Positions 7,723-15,456 of a stretch of 23,476 nt of DNA are shown one piece after another. The stretch comes from JBBDXI01 sp040902425 (GTDB lineage: Bacteria > Planctomycetota > Phycisphaerae > Phycisphaerales > UBA1924). The notes beneath the pieces are model-generated. The model had not been told where the DNA came from, made no database searches, and saw only the letters and a list, made by a program, of their open reading frames with translations. The stretch spans positions 1 to 23,476 of the forward strand of contig JBBDXI010000065.1 of assembly GCA_040902425.1 (NCBI GenBank), in the 5' to 3' direction. Made by a program: the position numbers and the translations under genes. Positions within the stretch are counted from its first letter, which is position 1. Each line of letters opens with the position of its first letter.

Positions 7723-8007
7723 ATGGACGCGATGCAACTGCTGGCGTACGTGCTGACCGCAGCCATGACGGCGCTGGCGTTCTTCGGGCCGATCCTGTGG
7801 CTCGGCAAGCGCAGGCGGCGTCCGATGCCGGCACGGCGGCTGTCCGGTGCGCGGAGTGGGATGGAGGCGAGGCCCCGGGTGTCGCTGAGCCGTCGCGCGG
7901 GTTGCGTCTGCGGACGCTTGCTTACGCAGCGGCTCCTCCGGGCGGGTGGGGCGGGGAGCTGGCGGGTCGAGGAGACACCGACCGCCTGGTGCCACGCCCG
8001 TCGGTAG
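7723..8007 (+). CDS. Possible small membrane protein (doubtful)
   Basis: A 94-codon frame with a credible beginning: MDAMQLLAYVLTAAMTALAF followed by FGPILWLGKRRRR, one hydrophobic span with a positive stop-transfer. GAAGG lies 3 bases before the ATG; a second ATG at 7732 would give better spacing. The second half is arginine/glycine-rich and overlaps a repeated DNA segment also found near 9103, so the frame may have been extended by a repeat insertion or may not be a gene. No family is recognised. Confidence 0.3.
   Translation: MDAMQLLAYVLTAAMTALAFFGPILWLGKRRRRPMPARRLSGARSGMEARPRVSLSRRAGCVCGRLLTQRLLRAGGAGSWRVEETPTAWCHARR
7915..7990. repeat. Second repeat family, copy 1
   Basis: CGCTTGCTTACGC at about 7915-7927, a G/C-rich middle, and CGGGTCGAGGAGACACCGACCGCC near 7964-7986 (written here as one similarity block) match the segment at 9103-9200 in the same order and orientation, with substitutions and indels. 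No coding role is evident. Confidence 0.5.
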
Positions 8008-8021
8008 GGGGCGCGGTCCTT

Positions 8022-8049
8022 ATGCCGGTGTGGCGATGCCGGTGTAGCA
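8022..8049. repeat. 14-bp tandem duplication
   Basis: ATGCCGGTGTGGCG (8022-8035) is followed directly by ATGCCGGTGTAGCA (8036-8049), with two differences. It lies immediately upstream of the gene at 8056, in the position of its leader. Confidence 0.6.
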
Positions 8050-8055
8050 TTCGCC

Positions 8056-8571
8056 ATGCACCGGCGGTTGAGGCCGCTCAAGTGGATCGCGCTGGCGCTG
8101 AGCCTTGCTGTGATCAGTGCCTCCGCGGCAACGACCTCGCGCTGCGTCGCGTGGATCGGCCAGTCGGCGGCGGTTGGCTTCGGGGAGGGGGTGGTGTGGT
8201 GGAAGACGCGATGGGTAAATGCTCCCGCGTACCCGGGATGGCACATCGGCCAGTCAGGCGACGGCGGACAGTCCTGGCTCTTCCAAGTGCCGTCCCTCCC
8301 GGGCTCGTCCTTCGGGCTCATGCGGAGTACCGCCTACACGCACGAAGTGAAGTTGCGCACCGTCCTTCTCGCCCTGATTCCCCTTACGGCCCTGCTCTGG
8401 TGGGGGGATATCCGGCCCCGCCCCCCGTATCTGTGCCGCGCTTGCCGCTACGACCTGCGCGGCGTGCGCCATTCGCCCGGGGGTAGTCTCACCTGCCCCG
8501 AGTGCGGCGCTACGCATGAGAGCGTTTCTCCCATCGCAGAAGATCAGGACCCGCCAGGGAGAGCAGGCTGA
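8056..8571 (+). CDS. Membrane protein with C-terminal zinc-ribbon-like motif
   Basis: A 171-residue protein starting MHRRLRPLKWIALALSLAVI. One membrane span lies at about 10-25 and a second at about 101-117 (VLLALIPLTALLWWG). The segment between them, with several Trp and Gly residues, is probably outside the membrane. The C-terminal tail has C127/C130 (CRAC) in YDLRG context and C147/C150 (CPEC), a small ribbon of the 'CxxCxYDLRG...CPECG' kind common in planctomycete membrane proteins. The function is unknown. The ribosome site before the ATG is weak; the 14-bp duplication lies just upstream. Confidence 0.6.
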   Translation: MHRRLRPLKWIALALSLAVISASAATTSRCVAWIGQSAAVGFGEGVVWWKTRWVNAPAYPGWHIGQSGDGGQSWLFQVPSLPGSSFGLMRSTAYTHEVKLRTVLLALIPLTALLWWGDIRPRPPYLCRACRYDLRGVRHSPGGSLTCPECGATHESVSPIAEDQDPPGRAG

Positions 8572-8573
8572 TC

Positions 8574-8612
8574 TGCACCGGTTGGGCCGAAGATGCCCAA
8601 CCCGGCGGCACG
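8574..8612. repeat. Palindromic intergenic repeat, partial copy D
   Basis: The right half of the repeat family: CACCGGTTGGGC, loop CGAAGAT, GCCCAACC, then GGCGGCACG. It aligns with 3955-3993 of copy A and begins just after the stop of the 8056 gene, so it may serve as a 3' hairpin for that transcript. Confidence 0.5.
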
Positions 8613-8799
8613 CCCTCCTGGGCCTACACTCCGCCCATGCCCACGCACGCTTCCAGCCTCTATCTGTGTTTCCCCTGAGGGGCTGACCCCCACGAATGCG
8701 CCCTGCGCCGGGCGATCTCGAAACAACTGAATGGGCCCGGGCCCCAACGCGGCGGCGCTGCGCTCAAGCGCGATGGCCGTCGGGCGCTGCCCCGGGTAC

Positions 8800-8871
8800 G
8801 CCCCTGTGCCTGACCGGTGTGAGGCCCTGATTGCAACCCAGGGTGGCTCGGTTCGACTCCGAGCAGGGGCT
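8800..8871 (+). tRNA. tRNA-Cys (GCA)
   Basis: A 72-base cloverleaf without encoded CCA. Acceptor GCCCCTG pairs with CAGGGGC; the D arm is CCT/AGG with GG in the loop. The anticodon loop TTGCAAC reads GCA and sits on CCTGA/CCAGG (one A-C mismatch next to the loop). The T arm is CTCGG, loop TTCGACT, CCGAG. The discriminator base is T (U73), the cysteine identity base. First of three closely spaced tRNA-like genes. Confidence 0.75.
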
Positions 8872-8882
8872 CTTCCGCCTCC

Positions 8883-8960
8883 GGAGAGGTGGCGTAGTGG
8901 TCTGCGCCCCCCCGGCCGGCTGAAAACCGGCAGGTGGTGGTTCGATCCCACCCCTCTCCA
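8883..8960 (+). tRNA. tRNA-Phe-like (GAA) with a C-run insertion
   Basis: Acceptor GGAGAGG pairs with CCTCTCC, discriminator A. The anticodon stem GCCGG/CCGGC carries loop CTGAAAA, anticodon GAA. The T arm is GGTGG, loop TTCGATC, CCACC. The D stem (GCGT/GCGC) closes at 8907, but seven bases (CCCCCCG, 8908-8914) separate it from the anticodon stem where one is normal. All other parts are canonical, so it is either a tRNA with a 6-base insertion or a recent pseudogene. It starts 11 bases after tRNA-Cys. Confidence 0.6.
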
Positions 8961-8964
8961 TTCT

Positions 8965-9064
8965 GCACGCGGTATCCAAGCGGCAATGCCCCCCCGGGGC
9001 TGCCTGTAAAGCAGTCGCTGTCGAAGGCTTCGTGGGTTGAGGGGGGCGAGTCCCACCCCGTGCA
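8965..9064 (+). tRNA. tRNA-Tyr-like (GTA), long variable arm, with insertions
   Basis: The anticodon loop CTGTAAA reads GTA on stem GCTGC/GCAGT. A long variable arm (GTCGAAGGCTTCG region, about 9016-9031) is typical of bacterial tRNA-Tyr. The T stem GTGGG/CCCAC is intact, but its loop is TT-GAGGGGGG-CGAGT, an 8-base insertion (9039-9046) into canonical TTCGAGT. The D loop holds a run of seven C (8989-8995). The acceptor GCACGGG/CCCGTGC is perfect only if the extra C at 8970 is ignored. It is probably a decayed or altered tRNA-Tyr gene. It follows the Phe-like gene after 4 bases. Confidence 0.55.
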
Positions 9065-9102
9065 TTGGTTGGGGGTGTGTGGCGCGGCCTTCGCCCGCGG
9101 CC

Positions 9103-9200
9103 CGCTTGCTTACGCGGCGCGGTTCCGCCGGAGGGGTGGGGCCGGGTGGGCGGTGAGTGGGGGGCGTGATGGACCGGCGGGTTGAGGAGCACCGACCGCC
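9103..9200. repeat. Second repeat family, copy 2
   Basis: CGCTTGCTTACGC at 9103-9115 and CGGGTTGAGGAGCACCGACC at about 9177-9196 match the block at 7915-7990. The two copies differ mainly in the G-rich middle. They bracket the 8056 gene and the tRNA cluster. Confidence 0.5.
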
Positions 9201-9217
9201 CAGAGCTGCGGTCGGTG
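9190..9217 (-). terminator. Stem-loop just downstream of the HNH gene
   Basis: CACCGACCGC (9190-9199) and GCGGTCGGTG (9208-9217) form a perfect 10-bp stem with an 8-base loop, about 7 bases past the HNH stop. No T-run follows on the minus strand, so it is a probable 3' hairpin and a less certain intrinsic terminator. Confidence 0.45.
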
Positions 9218-9223
9218 GCACGT

Positions 9224-10171
9224 TCAGCGGTGTGTGCTCGGGGCGGCCGCGGGGTTGTCGCCGCATCCGGACGCGTGGGGGCGATGTGGCGGGCGGAGCG
9301 CTGATGCGCGGCCGCGGCGTTGGTTGCGGCCGTGGTTGCAGTCGGCGCAGAGGGTGCGGAGGTTGGGCTCGTGGTCGTCGCCGCCTTCGTGGAGGGGCTT
9401 GATGTGGTCGATGTGGAGGGCGAGGCCGGGGTGGGCGCTTGGGGAGCGGCCGCAGATCGCGCAGCGGAAGTGGTCGCGCTGCATGATGCGCCAGCGGAGG
9501 GTGACGGGGAGGTGGGCGCGGGGGCGGCGGCGGGATGGGCTGCCGGGGGAGGTGTGGGAGGGGGCGCGGCCGCGGAGGAGGGCCTCGCGGGAGAGTTCGC
9601 CCTTGTGGAAGGCGGCGAGTGCGGCGCGGGCGTGGGGGAGGGAGCCCCAGCGACGGTTGTAGGGGCCGACGGAGTAGCGGCCGTAGCGAGCGAGGGTGAG
9701 GGCGCCGGGGGGGCGGCCGAGGTCGCGCCAGATCTCCTCGAGGTTGGCGATGAGGTCGGCGGGGTCGGTGCGGCCGTAGCGGGTGGGGGAGAGGCCGGCC
9801 TTGACGAGGGCGCGGGACCAGGAGCCGAAGCGCTCGGCGATGGGGGCCTGGGAGCAGATGCGGCCGGGCCAGGCCCGGAACTGCTTGATGGTGAGGGAGG
9901 CGGAGTTGAGGGACTCGGCGCAGGCGCGGAGGTTGGCGAGCATCTGGGATTCGCGGAAGACGTTGCGGCGGGCGGTGGGCTTGAAGATGTCGGGCTCGCG
10001 GGTGAGGGCGCCTTCGCGGAGGGTGGGGGGTTTGGGGCGGGCGGGGGCGGCGGGGCGGCGGTGGGTGGGCTTGCCGCCTTTGCCGAGTCTGCGTTTGCCC
10101 TGGCTCTTGCCCGGGCCCTGGCGCTGGCTGGTTTCCGCGTCGCGTGCGTGGCTGGTGTCGTTGGCGGTCAT
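9224..10171 (-). CDS. HNH endonuclease with homing-endonuclease-associated repeats
   Basis: 315 residues. The ATG at 10171 is chosen because AAGGAGG lies 6 bases upstream; the longer open frame to 10327 has no such site. The N-terminus (1-60) is basic and low in complexity. Two HNH-associated helical repeats follow: about 73-129, with ERFGSWSRALVKAGLSP, and about 139-188, with NRRWGSLPHARAALAAF. The HNH domain is at about 225-287: C237/C240 (CAIC), H253-D255-H256 in LHIDHIKPLH, N270, and C275/C278-N279-H280 in CADCNH, so the zinc and catalytic residues are all present. Such proteins bind and nick or cut DNA. No intron or intein is visible, so a free-standing nuclease is inferred. Confidence 0.8.
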   Translation of the reverse strand: MTANDTSHARDAETSQRQGPGKSQGKRRLGKGGKPTHRRPAAPARPKPPTLREGALTREPDIFKPTARRNVFRESQMLANLRACAESLNSASLTIKQFRAWPGRICSQAPIAERFGSWSRALVKAGLSPTRYGRTDPADLIANLEEIWRDLGRPPGALTLARYGRYSVGPYNRRWGSLPHARAALAAFHKGELSREALLRGRAPSHTSPGSPSRRRPRAHLPVTLRWRIMQRDHFRCAICGRSPSAHPGLALHIDHIKPLHEGGDDHEPNLRTLCADCNHGRNQRRGRASALRPPHRPHASGCGDNPAAAPSTHR

Positions 10172-10478
10172 GGCCCCCCTCCTTCTGCGGGCGCGAGAAC
10201 GCACGCCCGCTATAGGCGCGGGGAGGGACACGTTTGTGCGCACAGGGCGGGTCGGTGCGCGGGGGACCGGCGGCCCGGGGCCTCTTTGCCGATGCCGATC
10301 GCGCGCGGGGAAACACGAGAAAAGCACGGGCGCGAGCCCGCGGCGCGCGCACGATCGGGGTCAGTGCGCGAGCGCCGTCCCCGCCCCCCCCGCCGCGACG
10401 GTGCCCGAGCCTGCTTGCCAACTTCTTGCGCACGGGCCCGCGTCCGCGCGCTCCGCAAGCGGCGGCGGCGTCACGATC
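10172..10478. other. Intergenic region upstream of HNH gene
   Basis: No gene is seen here. On the minus strand a CTATAGC at about 10216-10210 could serve as a -10 box for the HNH gene, but no good -35 box is found. The remainder is G/C-rich, open in several frames by composition only, and ends at the tandem repeats next to the subtilase stop. Confidence 0.4.
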
Positions 10479-10504
10479 CTCACCGTCTCACCGTCTCACC
10501 GTCA
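10479..10504. repeat. 8-bp tandem repeats at the subtilase stop codon
   Basis: Three units of CACCGTCT (10481-10488, 10489-10496, and 10497-10504 with a final A). On the minus strand these read as TGAGACGG units that begin within the subtilase TGA stop. Closely related units recur at 15457-15620. Confidence 0.7.
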
Positions 10505-12993
10505 CGGGCATCCCGCCGCGTACTTGGCCAGGAAGCACCCGAAGTCGGCCACGTTGAGCACCGGCGGCGGGCCGCCCGGGTCGCAGTTCGCGTACGCCTC
10601 CCCCGCCGCGAACCGCGTCAGGAAGCAGCCGAAGTCCGCCACGTTCAGGATCGGGGGCGTGGTGCTCTCGTCGCAGTTGGCGTAGCAGCCGCCGCCCACC
10701 ACGTAGTTCCCCGGGCCGCCGCCGGTGAACGTCTCGCCGTAGGAGCTGCTGGCGATGCTCACGCTCACCGGGTGCGACCCGCTCGTGCCCGCGGCCTGCA
10801 CGGTCCACACCGCCTGCGTGTTGGCCCCCGCGGCGATCGCTCCCAGCGGCATCGGGTTCGCCCCGCTGACCACCGTGACGCCCGAGAGCTGCACCGACAC
10901 GCCGTGCGCCCGCAGGTCGCCGGTGTTGGTCACGGTCACGGTGAGCTGGAAGTTGGCGCCCGGCGCGATCGAGGCCGGCGACTGGAAGCCGGGCGAGAAC
11001 GCCGGGCCGGTCTTGGCCGCGAACGCCTCCTGCGTCGCCAGCGCGAAGTCCTCGGTGGGGACCTGCGGGTCAAAGGCGCCCATCGCACGCACCTTCAGGA
11101 CCACATCGGCCGCGGCCGGGACGTGCAACTGCTCCACGTTGTCGATGGCGGAGACGGAGCTGGCCGCCAGGCCGTTGTCCGCCTCGCGGTAGGCGAAGAG
11201 GTCCAGGTCGCTGAGGGACTCGATCTGCGTGGGGTAGGTGTTGCCGTTGTAGGCGACGTGCCGCTCCCACACCAGCGTCGCCTTCTCGCTCGCGAACATC
11301 GGCCCGGCGTAGAGCCTGAAGGGCGTGGCCCCGGCGGGGGGCGTTACCGTCCCGCTGAACACATCGAGGCCGTGGAGGTAGGCCGAGGCGAGGTTCATGT
11401 AGCCCCAGCCGTAGCGGCGGTTCCAGCGCGAGCCGGTGACGAAGGTGTCGTCCGCGGTCGAGCTGGTCGCGTTGTCCTCCATCGCGTCGGCGGTGTTGAT
11501 CAGGACCGCCTTGGCCGCGGGCATGGTCGTCACGCCCAGGTCGGTCATGAGGATCACCGAGGCGCCGACGTGGGGGGCGGCCATGCTCGTGCCGCTGTTG
11601 CTCACGAAGTGGACCCCGCCGGTCCAGTTCTTGTTGCAGCTCAGGATGTTCTCGCCGGGGGCGGCGATGTCGGGCTTTTTCCGGCCGGCCACGGTGGGCC
11701 CGCGGCTGGAGAAGGAGGAGATGCGGTCGTTGTCGCGCGCCGGCGTGTTGAAGTCGTTCATGCTGGCGCAGGCCAGCAGGTTGAAGGCGGGGGCGGGGTG
11801 GGTGATCGTGGGGTTTCCGGAGCCGAACCCGCCATTGCCCGTGCTCTTGGAGACGGTGTAGTTGAAGGTGGCGATGACGCCGTCGAAGAACTGGTCCGTC
11901 GGCGCGTAGTCCGACGCGTTGGCCGTACCGTTGCCGAACGAGTAGTTGCACGCCTCGGGCTCGCCGGTGGAGGCGATGTAGTCCATCCCCGGCATCGAGG
12001 TCGTGATCGCCCCGGCGAGGGCGAAGACGATCTTGTCGGCCCCGAGGCCATGCCCCGGTGCGTGGCGTCGGTCGAGACCATGATTCCGGCGACGTGCGTC
12101 CCGTGCGTGGCCGAGTCGGCGGCCCCCATGTTGCTCAGGAAGGCGTGGCCCAGCAGCGCGGGGTGGTTCATCTGGACGCCGGTGTCGAGCACGCCGGCAT
12201 CCGAGGCGCCGCCGGTGACGTTGTTGGCCCAGAAGCCCGTCCCCGCCCCGAGCGCGAGCCCGGAGTTGTTCAGTTCCGGCTCGCCCGGGTGGTCCAGGTC
12301 GATCCGCGCCACCCGCGGGTCGGCCGCGAGCGCCCGGGCCGCGGCGCCGGTCACCCGCACCCCCATCGTGCTCACCGCGCTGGTCCGCATCAGCTCCCGC
12401 CCGCCCAGCCGCGCCACCACCTCCGCCAGCGCATCCTGCGCCGGGCCCGCCGCGGCCGCGGCCCGCTGGTAGATCTCCTGGCGGGCCGCCCGCCGGATGT
12501 CGTCCAGCGCGGCCGCCAGCTCGCCCCGCCTCCGCAGCGCCTCGGGCGCCAGCGGCGGCGCGATGAACCCGCGCTCCAGCTCCGGCGGCATCGCCAGGGG
12601 GAGCATCGCCTGACGCGAGACCTGCTGCATGCCCGCGGCCAGCTCATCCATCCGCGCCCGCTCCCGCGCCCAGACCTCGCGGGCGATCGGCGCTGCCGGC
12701 TGCTCGCGGAGGATCAGCACCAGGTCCACCGTCCCGCCGGCTCTCTCCGCGGCCCGCACGGCCTCCGCCGCCGCCGCCGTCATCACCGCGGGGGCCTGGG
12801 CCGCGACGTGCGCCCGCAACTGCTCGTGGCTCAAGCGGGCCCCGTGGCCCGCGGCGGCGTCCGTGTACAGCCGCTCGCCGGTCGTCGCGTCCTTCTCGAC
12901 CAGGTACAGCCGCCCGTTGTGCTCGACGGCCTGCTGAGCCGAGACCGGGAGCCCCGCGACCAGAACCAGAGCCATTGCAACCCGAATGCGCAT
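10502..12993 (-). pseudogene. Subtilisin-like S8 serine protease with GC-type dockerin, frameshifted
   Basis: Exported protease, about 830 residues if one base is restored. GAGGAGGT precedes the ATG at 12993 and a signal peptide follows (MRIRVAMALVLVAGLPVSAQ). An inhibitor-like propeptide precedes the catalytic domain. Triad: D270 in AGVLDTGVQ, H297 in THGTHVAGI, and after the break the serine at about 470 in SNSGTSMAAPHV. A CARDB-like domain (FQLTVTVTNTGDLRAHGVSV) and the 61-residue dockerin module close the protein. The frame changes after HRGMASG, at the C-run 12040-12043 (GGGG on the coding strand): one more G restores ADKIVFALAG. Both halves look fully conserved, so the break is either very recent or a homopolymer sequencing error. 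Confidence 0.85.
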
Positions 12994-13068
12994 GTGTACC
13001 TCCTCAGAAGGGGACCGCCAGCATACCACGCCCGCGGCCGATCCCCCTCCCCGACTTCCCATGTTGCC

Positions 13069-13992
13069 CTACCGGCACCCCGCCGCGTACTCCGTCAGGA
13101 AACACCCGAAATCCGCCACGTTCAGCACCGGCGACGTCGTGCTCCCGTCGCAGTTCGCGTACGCCTCCCCCGCCGCGTACTTCGTCAGGAAGCACCCGAA
13201 GTCCGCCACGTTCAGGACCGGCGCCGCTGTGCTCCCGTCGCAGTTCGCGTAGCACGGCAGCCCCCCGGGGACCACCACCGCCAGCCCCCGCAGGTCCGCG
13301 AACCCCGTCGCCCCGATCAGCGTCGAGGCCCCCGTCGCCAGGTCCACCGCCCGCAGGTTCGCCCGCGCCGTCACCGCGCCGACACCCGGCACGAAGTCGA
13401 TCGCCTGGTCATCCCCGGAGAGCCCGCTCGGCCCCACCAGCGTCGCCGCGCCCGTCCCCGCGTTCAGCGAGAACAGCTGCCCCCCGCTGTTGGTCCCCAG
13501 CGTGAACAGCGCGTTCTCCGGCGTGCACATCAGCGACTGCAGGTCTGTCCGCCCCGTCGGCCCGATCACCGTGTACTGCCCGGAGGTCAGGTTGATCCGC
13601 GCCAGCGTGTCGATCACCGTCGTCGTCGCCGAGCTCAAGACCACGTACAGCGTCCCGTTCGGGCACACCGCCATCCCCCGCACCCCGAACCCCACCGGCC
13701 GCCCCACCGTGTTCAGGAACACCGACCCCGCCCCCGTCGCCGGGTCCAGCGACATGATCTGGTCCGCCTGCGCGCTCGCCCCGCCCCCGATGAGGATCCG
13801 CCCCTCGTTGTCCGCCGCGGCCGCGTTGCACCCCATCCCGCTGGCGCCGATCAGCGTCCCCGCCCCCGTCGCCGCGTCGATCCGCACCAGCTCCCCGGCC
13901 GCCGTCACGCCGTACAGCACCGGCTGCGCCAGCGCCGAGCACGAGACCAGCGAACCAGCCCCAAGACCCGCAAGCAGCGAACGTGCACGCAC
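13069..13992 (-). CDS. Secreted propeller-like repeat protein with GC-type dockerin
   Basis: 307 residues, GTG start with AAGGAGGT 5 bases upstream. Signal peptide of about 22 residues (SLLAGLGAGSLVSCSALAQ). The body is a series of 45-50-residue beta repeats of the type 'LYGVT..GELVRIDAATGAG TLIG', recurring as INLTSGQYTVIGPTGR, LNAGTGAATLVGPSG and VDLATGASTLIGATG. This is a YVTN/DUF4394-like propeller pattern with no visible catalytic residue. Residues 247-307 are the doubled six-cysteine dockerin module, ending in GCR rather than the GCP of the other six. A paralogue with the same architecture is at 19294-20244. The protein is probably surface-bound; ligand unknown. Confidence 0.82.
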   Translation of the reverse strand: MRARSLLAGLGAGSLVSCSALAQPVLYGVTAAGELVRIDAATGAGTLIGASGMGCNAAAADNEGRILIGGGASAQADQIMSLDPATGAGSVFLNTVGRPVGFGVRGMAVCPNGTLYVVLSSATTTVIDTLARINLTSGQYTVIGPTGRTDLQSLMCTPENALFTLGTNSGGQLFSLNAGTGAATLVGPSGLSGDDQAIDFVPGVGAVTARANLRAVDLATGASTLIGATGFADLRGLAVVVPGGLPCYANCDGSTAAPVLNVADFGCFLTKYAAGEAYANCDGSTTSPVLNVADFGCFLTEYAAGCR

Positions 13993-14051
13993 GGCGCACC
14001 TCCTTCCACGCGCGCCAGTCTACCCGCCCCCGCCCCCCCGCCAAGCCCTCC

Positions 14052-15434
14052 TCACGGGCATCCGGCCGCGTACTTCGTCAGGAAACACCCGAAATCCGCC
14101 ACGTTCAGCGCCGGCGGCGTCGTGCTCCCGTCGCAGTTCGCGTACGCCTCCCCCGCCGCGTACCGCGTCAGGAAGCAGCCGAAGTCCGCCACGTTCAGCA
14201 CGGGCGCCGTCGTGCTCCCGTCGCAGTTGGCGTAGCACGGGGCCGGCCCGGTCCCCAGCGTGTACCGGATGCCCCCGTTCCAGGCCTTGGCCGCGAAGGT
14301 CGCGCCGGTGAAGCGCGGGTTGGCCTTGCCCACGCCCATCGTGATCCGCAGGTCCGTGTTCTCGTACGCCCCCAGCCCCGGCGGGATGTTGCTGTACTGC
14401 AGGAACGCCGGCGAGGCCGGCGGGGGCTGGCTCGTGATGAAGTTCGTGGTGATGAACACGCCCCGCGTGGCCCCGGCCGGGATGACCAGCCCGCCGACGG
14501 GCAGCGGCGTGGGCTTGTTCGGGCCCCAGGAGAGCACGTTCACCGTGCCCAGGAGGTTCCACCCCGCGGCGGTGCTCTCGCTGCCGACGAACGTGCCCTC
14601 GCGCCAGTAGACGGAGACCTCCACGGGCGTGGCGTTGGTCGTGTCGTTGCCGAGGTTGATCTGCCAGCCGTCCACCGTCAGGCCCTGCGGCGCCCCGCCG
14701 AGGGCGGTCAGGTCGAACATGTTCCCCGCCTGGCCGGTCCCGGCGCGGAAGGTGGTCGCCAGGTCGGCCGGCGGGTTGGGCTCGCAGGCGCCCGCGCCGA
14801 TGCGGAAGTTCAGCATCCCGATGAAGCTGTTCCCCGGCCCCCCGGAGCTCGCCGGGAACTGGTTCGGGCCGCCGAACAGGTTGTACCGGTACTGGATCAC
14901 GTTCACCCGCGGGTCGAACATCACCGGCGCTGCCGAGCTCTGGATGTCCGGGTGCGGGTCGAAGTTCCCCGAGCCGTCATCCCCCGGCCAGAACGTCGAG
15001 ACCACGTACGTCTGCCCGGGCGCGAGCGCTGTGGGCGTGATGGGCGCGTAGCGGTAGCCATCCTGGCAGAGCGGCGTCACCAGCCCCGCCTCGACCACGG
15101 CCGTGGCCAGCGGCGTCGTCGTGTTCGCCATGTTCCACAGCGCCACCGGGTGCGCCTGGGCCAGCCCCGGGAACGACTGCGCTGTCCCCGCCGAGCCGAA
15201 GCTGGTCTCCTCGTCGTAGACGCCGATCGCGGTCACGGTGATGGGCTCGCTCACCGTGAACTCGTAGCCGCGCGTGGTCGTGATAGCCCCGGTCGAGGTG
15301 ACGAACACATCCCGCCGGTTCCACGCCCACGCCGGCGCGAACTGCGCCGCCGCCGGCCCCGCCGCGCCGAGGCCGGCCGCCACCCCCGCCGCCGCCACCA
15401 GAAGGTTCGCTCTCATGCCCCGAAGGTACACCAT
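14052..15434 (-). CDS. Secreted DUF4082-like protein with GC-type dockerin
   Basis: 460 residues. The ATG at 15434 has AAAGG about 9 bases upstream; an ATG at 15416 would also leave a complete signal peptide (ANLLVAAAGVAAGLGAAGPA). Residues about 45-165 resemble DUF4082-like beta sandwiches (FTVSEPITVTAIGVYDEE, ALWNMANTTTPLATAVV, LAPGQTYVVSTFW). A second sandwich lies around 240-395, with GNMFDLTALGGAPQGLTVDG and VSVYWREGTFVGSE, a layout often seen in PEP-CTERM-type and other planctomycete exported proteins. The last 61 residues are the dockerin module. No active site is recognised. Confidence 0.78.
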   Translation of the reverse strand: MVYLRGMRANLLVAAAGVAAGLGAAGPAAAQFAPAWAWNRRDVFVTSTGAITTTRGYEFTVSEPITVTAIGVYDEETSFGSAGTAQSFPGLAQAHPVALWNMANTTTPLATAVVEAGLVTPLCQDGYRYAPITPTALAPGQTYVVSTFWPGDDGSGNFDPHPDIQSSAAPVMFDPRVNVIQYRYNLFGGPNQFPASSGGPGNSFIGMLNFRIGAGACEPNPPADLATTFRAGTGQAGNMFDLTALGGAPQGLTVDGWQINLGNDTTNATPVEVSVYWREGTFVGSESTAAGWNLLGTVNVLSWGPNKPTPLPVGGLVIPAGATRGVFITTNFITSQPPPASPAFLQYSNIPPGLGAYENTDLRITMGVGKANPRFTGATFAAKAWNGGIRYTLGTGPAPCYANCDGSTTAPVLNVADFGCFLTRYAAGEAYANCDGSTTPPALNVADFGCFLTKYAAGCP

Positions 15435-15456
15435 GTCGGCCGCCTTTCAAGTGATA

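Noticed and set aside
8700..8799. A fourth tRNA before tRNA-Cys
   Set aside because: A GTTTCGAG-like stretch on the minus strand hinted at a T loop, but no flanking 5-bp stem or acceptor pairing could be found on either strand.
8544..9192. Minus-strand open frames across the tRNA cluster
   Set aside because: They run antisense to the tRNA-like genes and repeats, have no ribosome sites and no recognisable domains.
12031..12060. Programmed frameshift in the subtilase
   Set aside because: No slippery heptamer, following stem-loop or upstream stimulator could be made out, and subtilases are not known for this; a plain one-base loss in a short homopolymer explains it better.
9320..12472. Very long open frame on the plus strand (about 1050 codons) across the HNH and subtilase genes
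   Set aside because: It is antisense to two recognisable genes and its translation is Val/Gly/Ala/Arg low-complexity text without domains; high GC content leaves such frames open by chance. The same holds for the long plus-strand frames at 12058-14235, 16074-19142 and 18721-20961.
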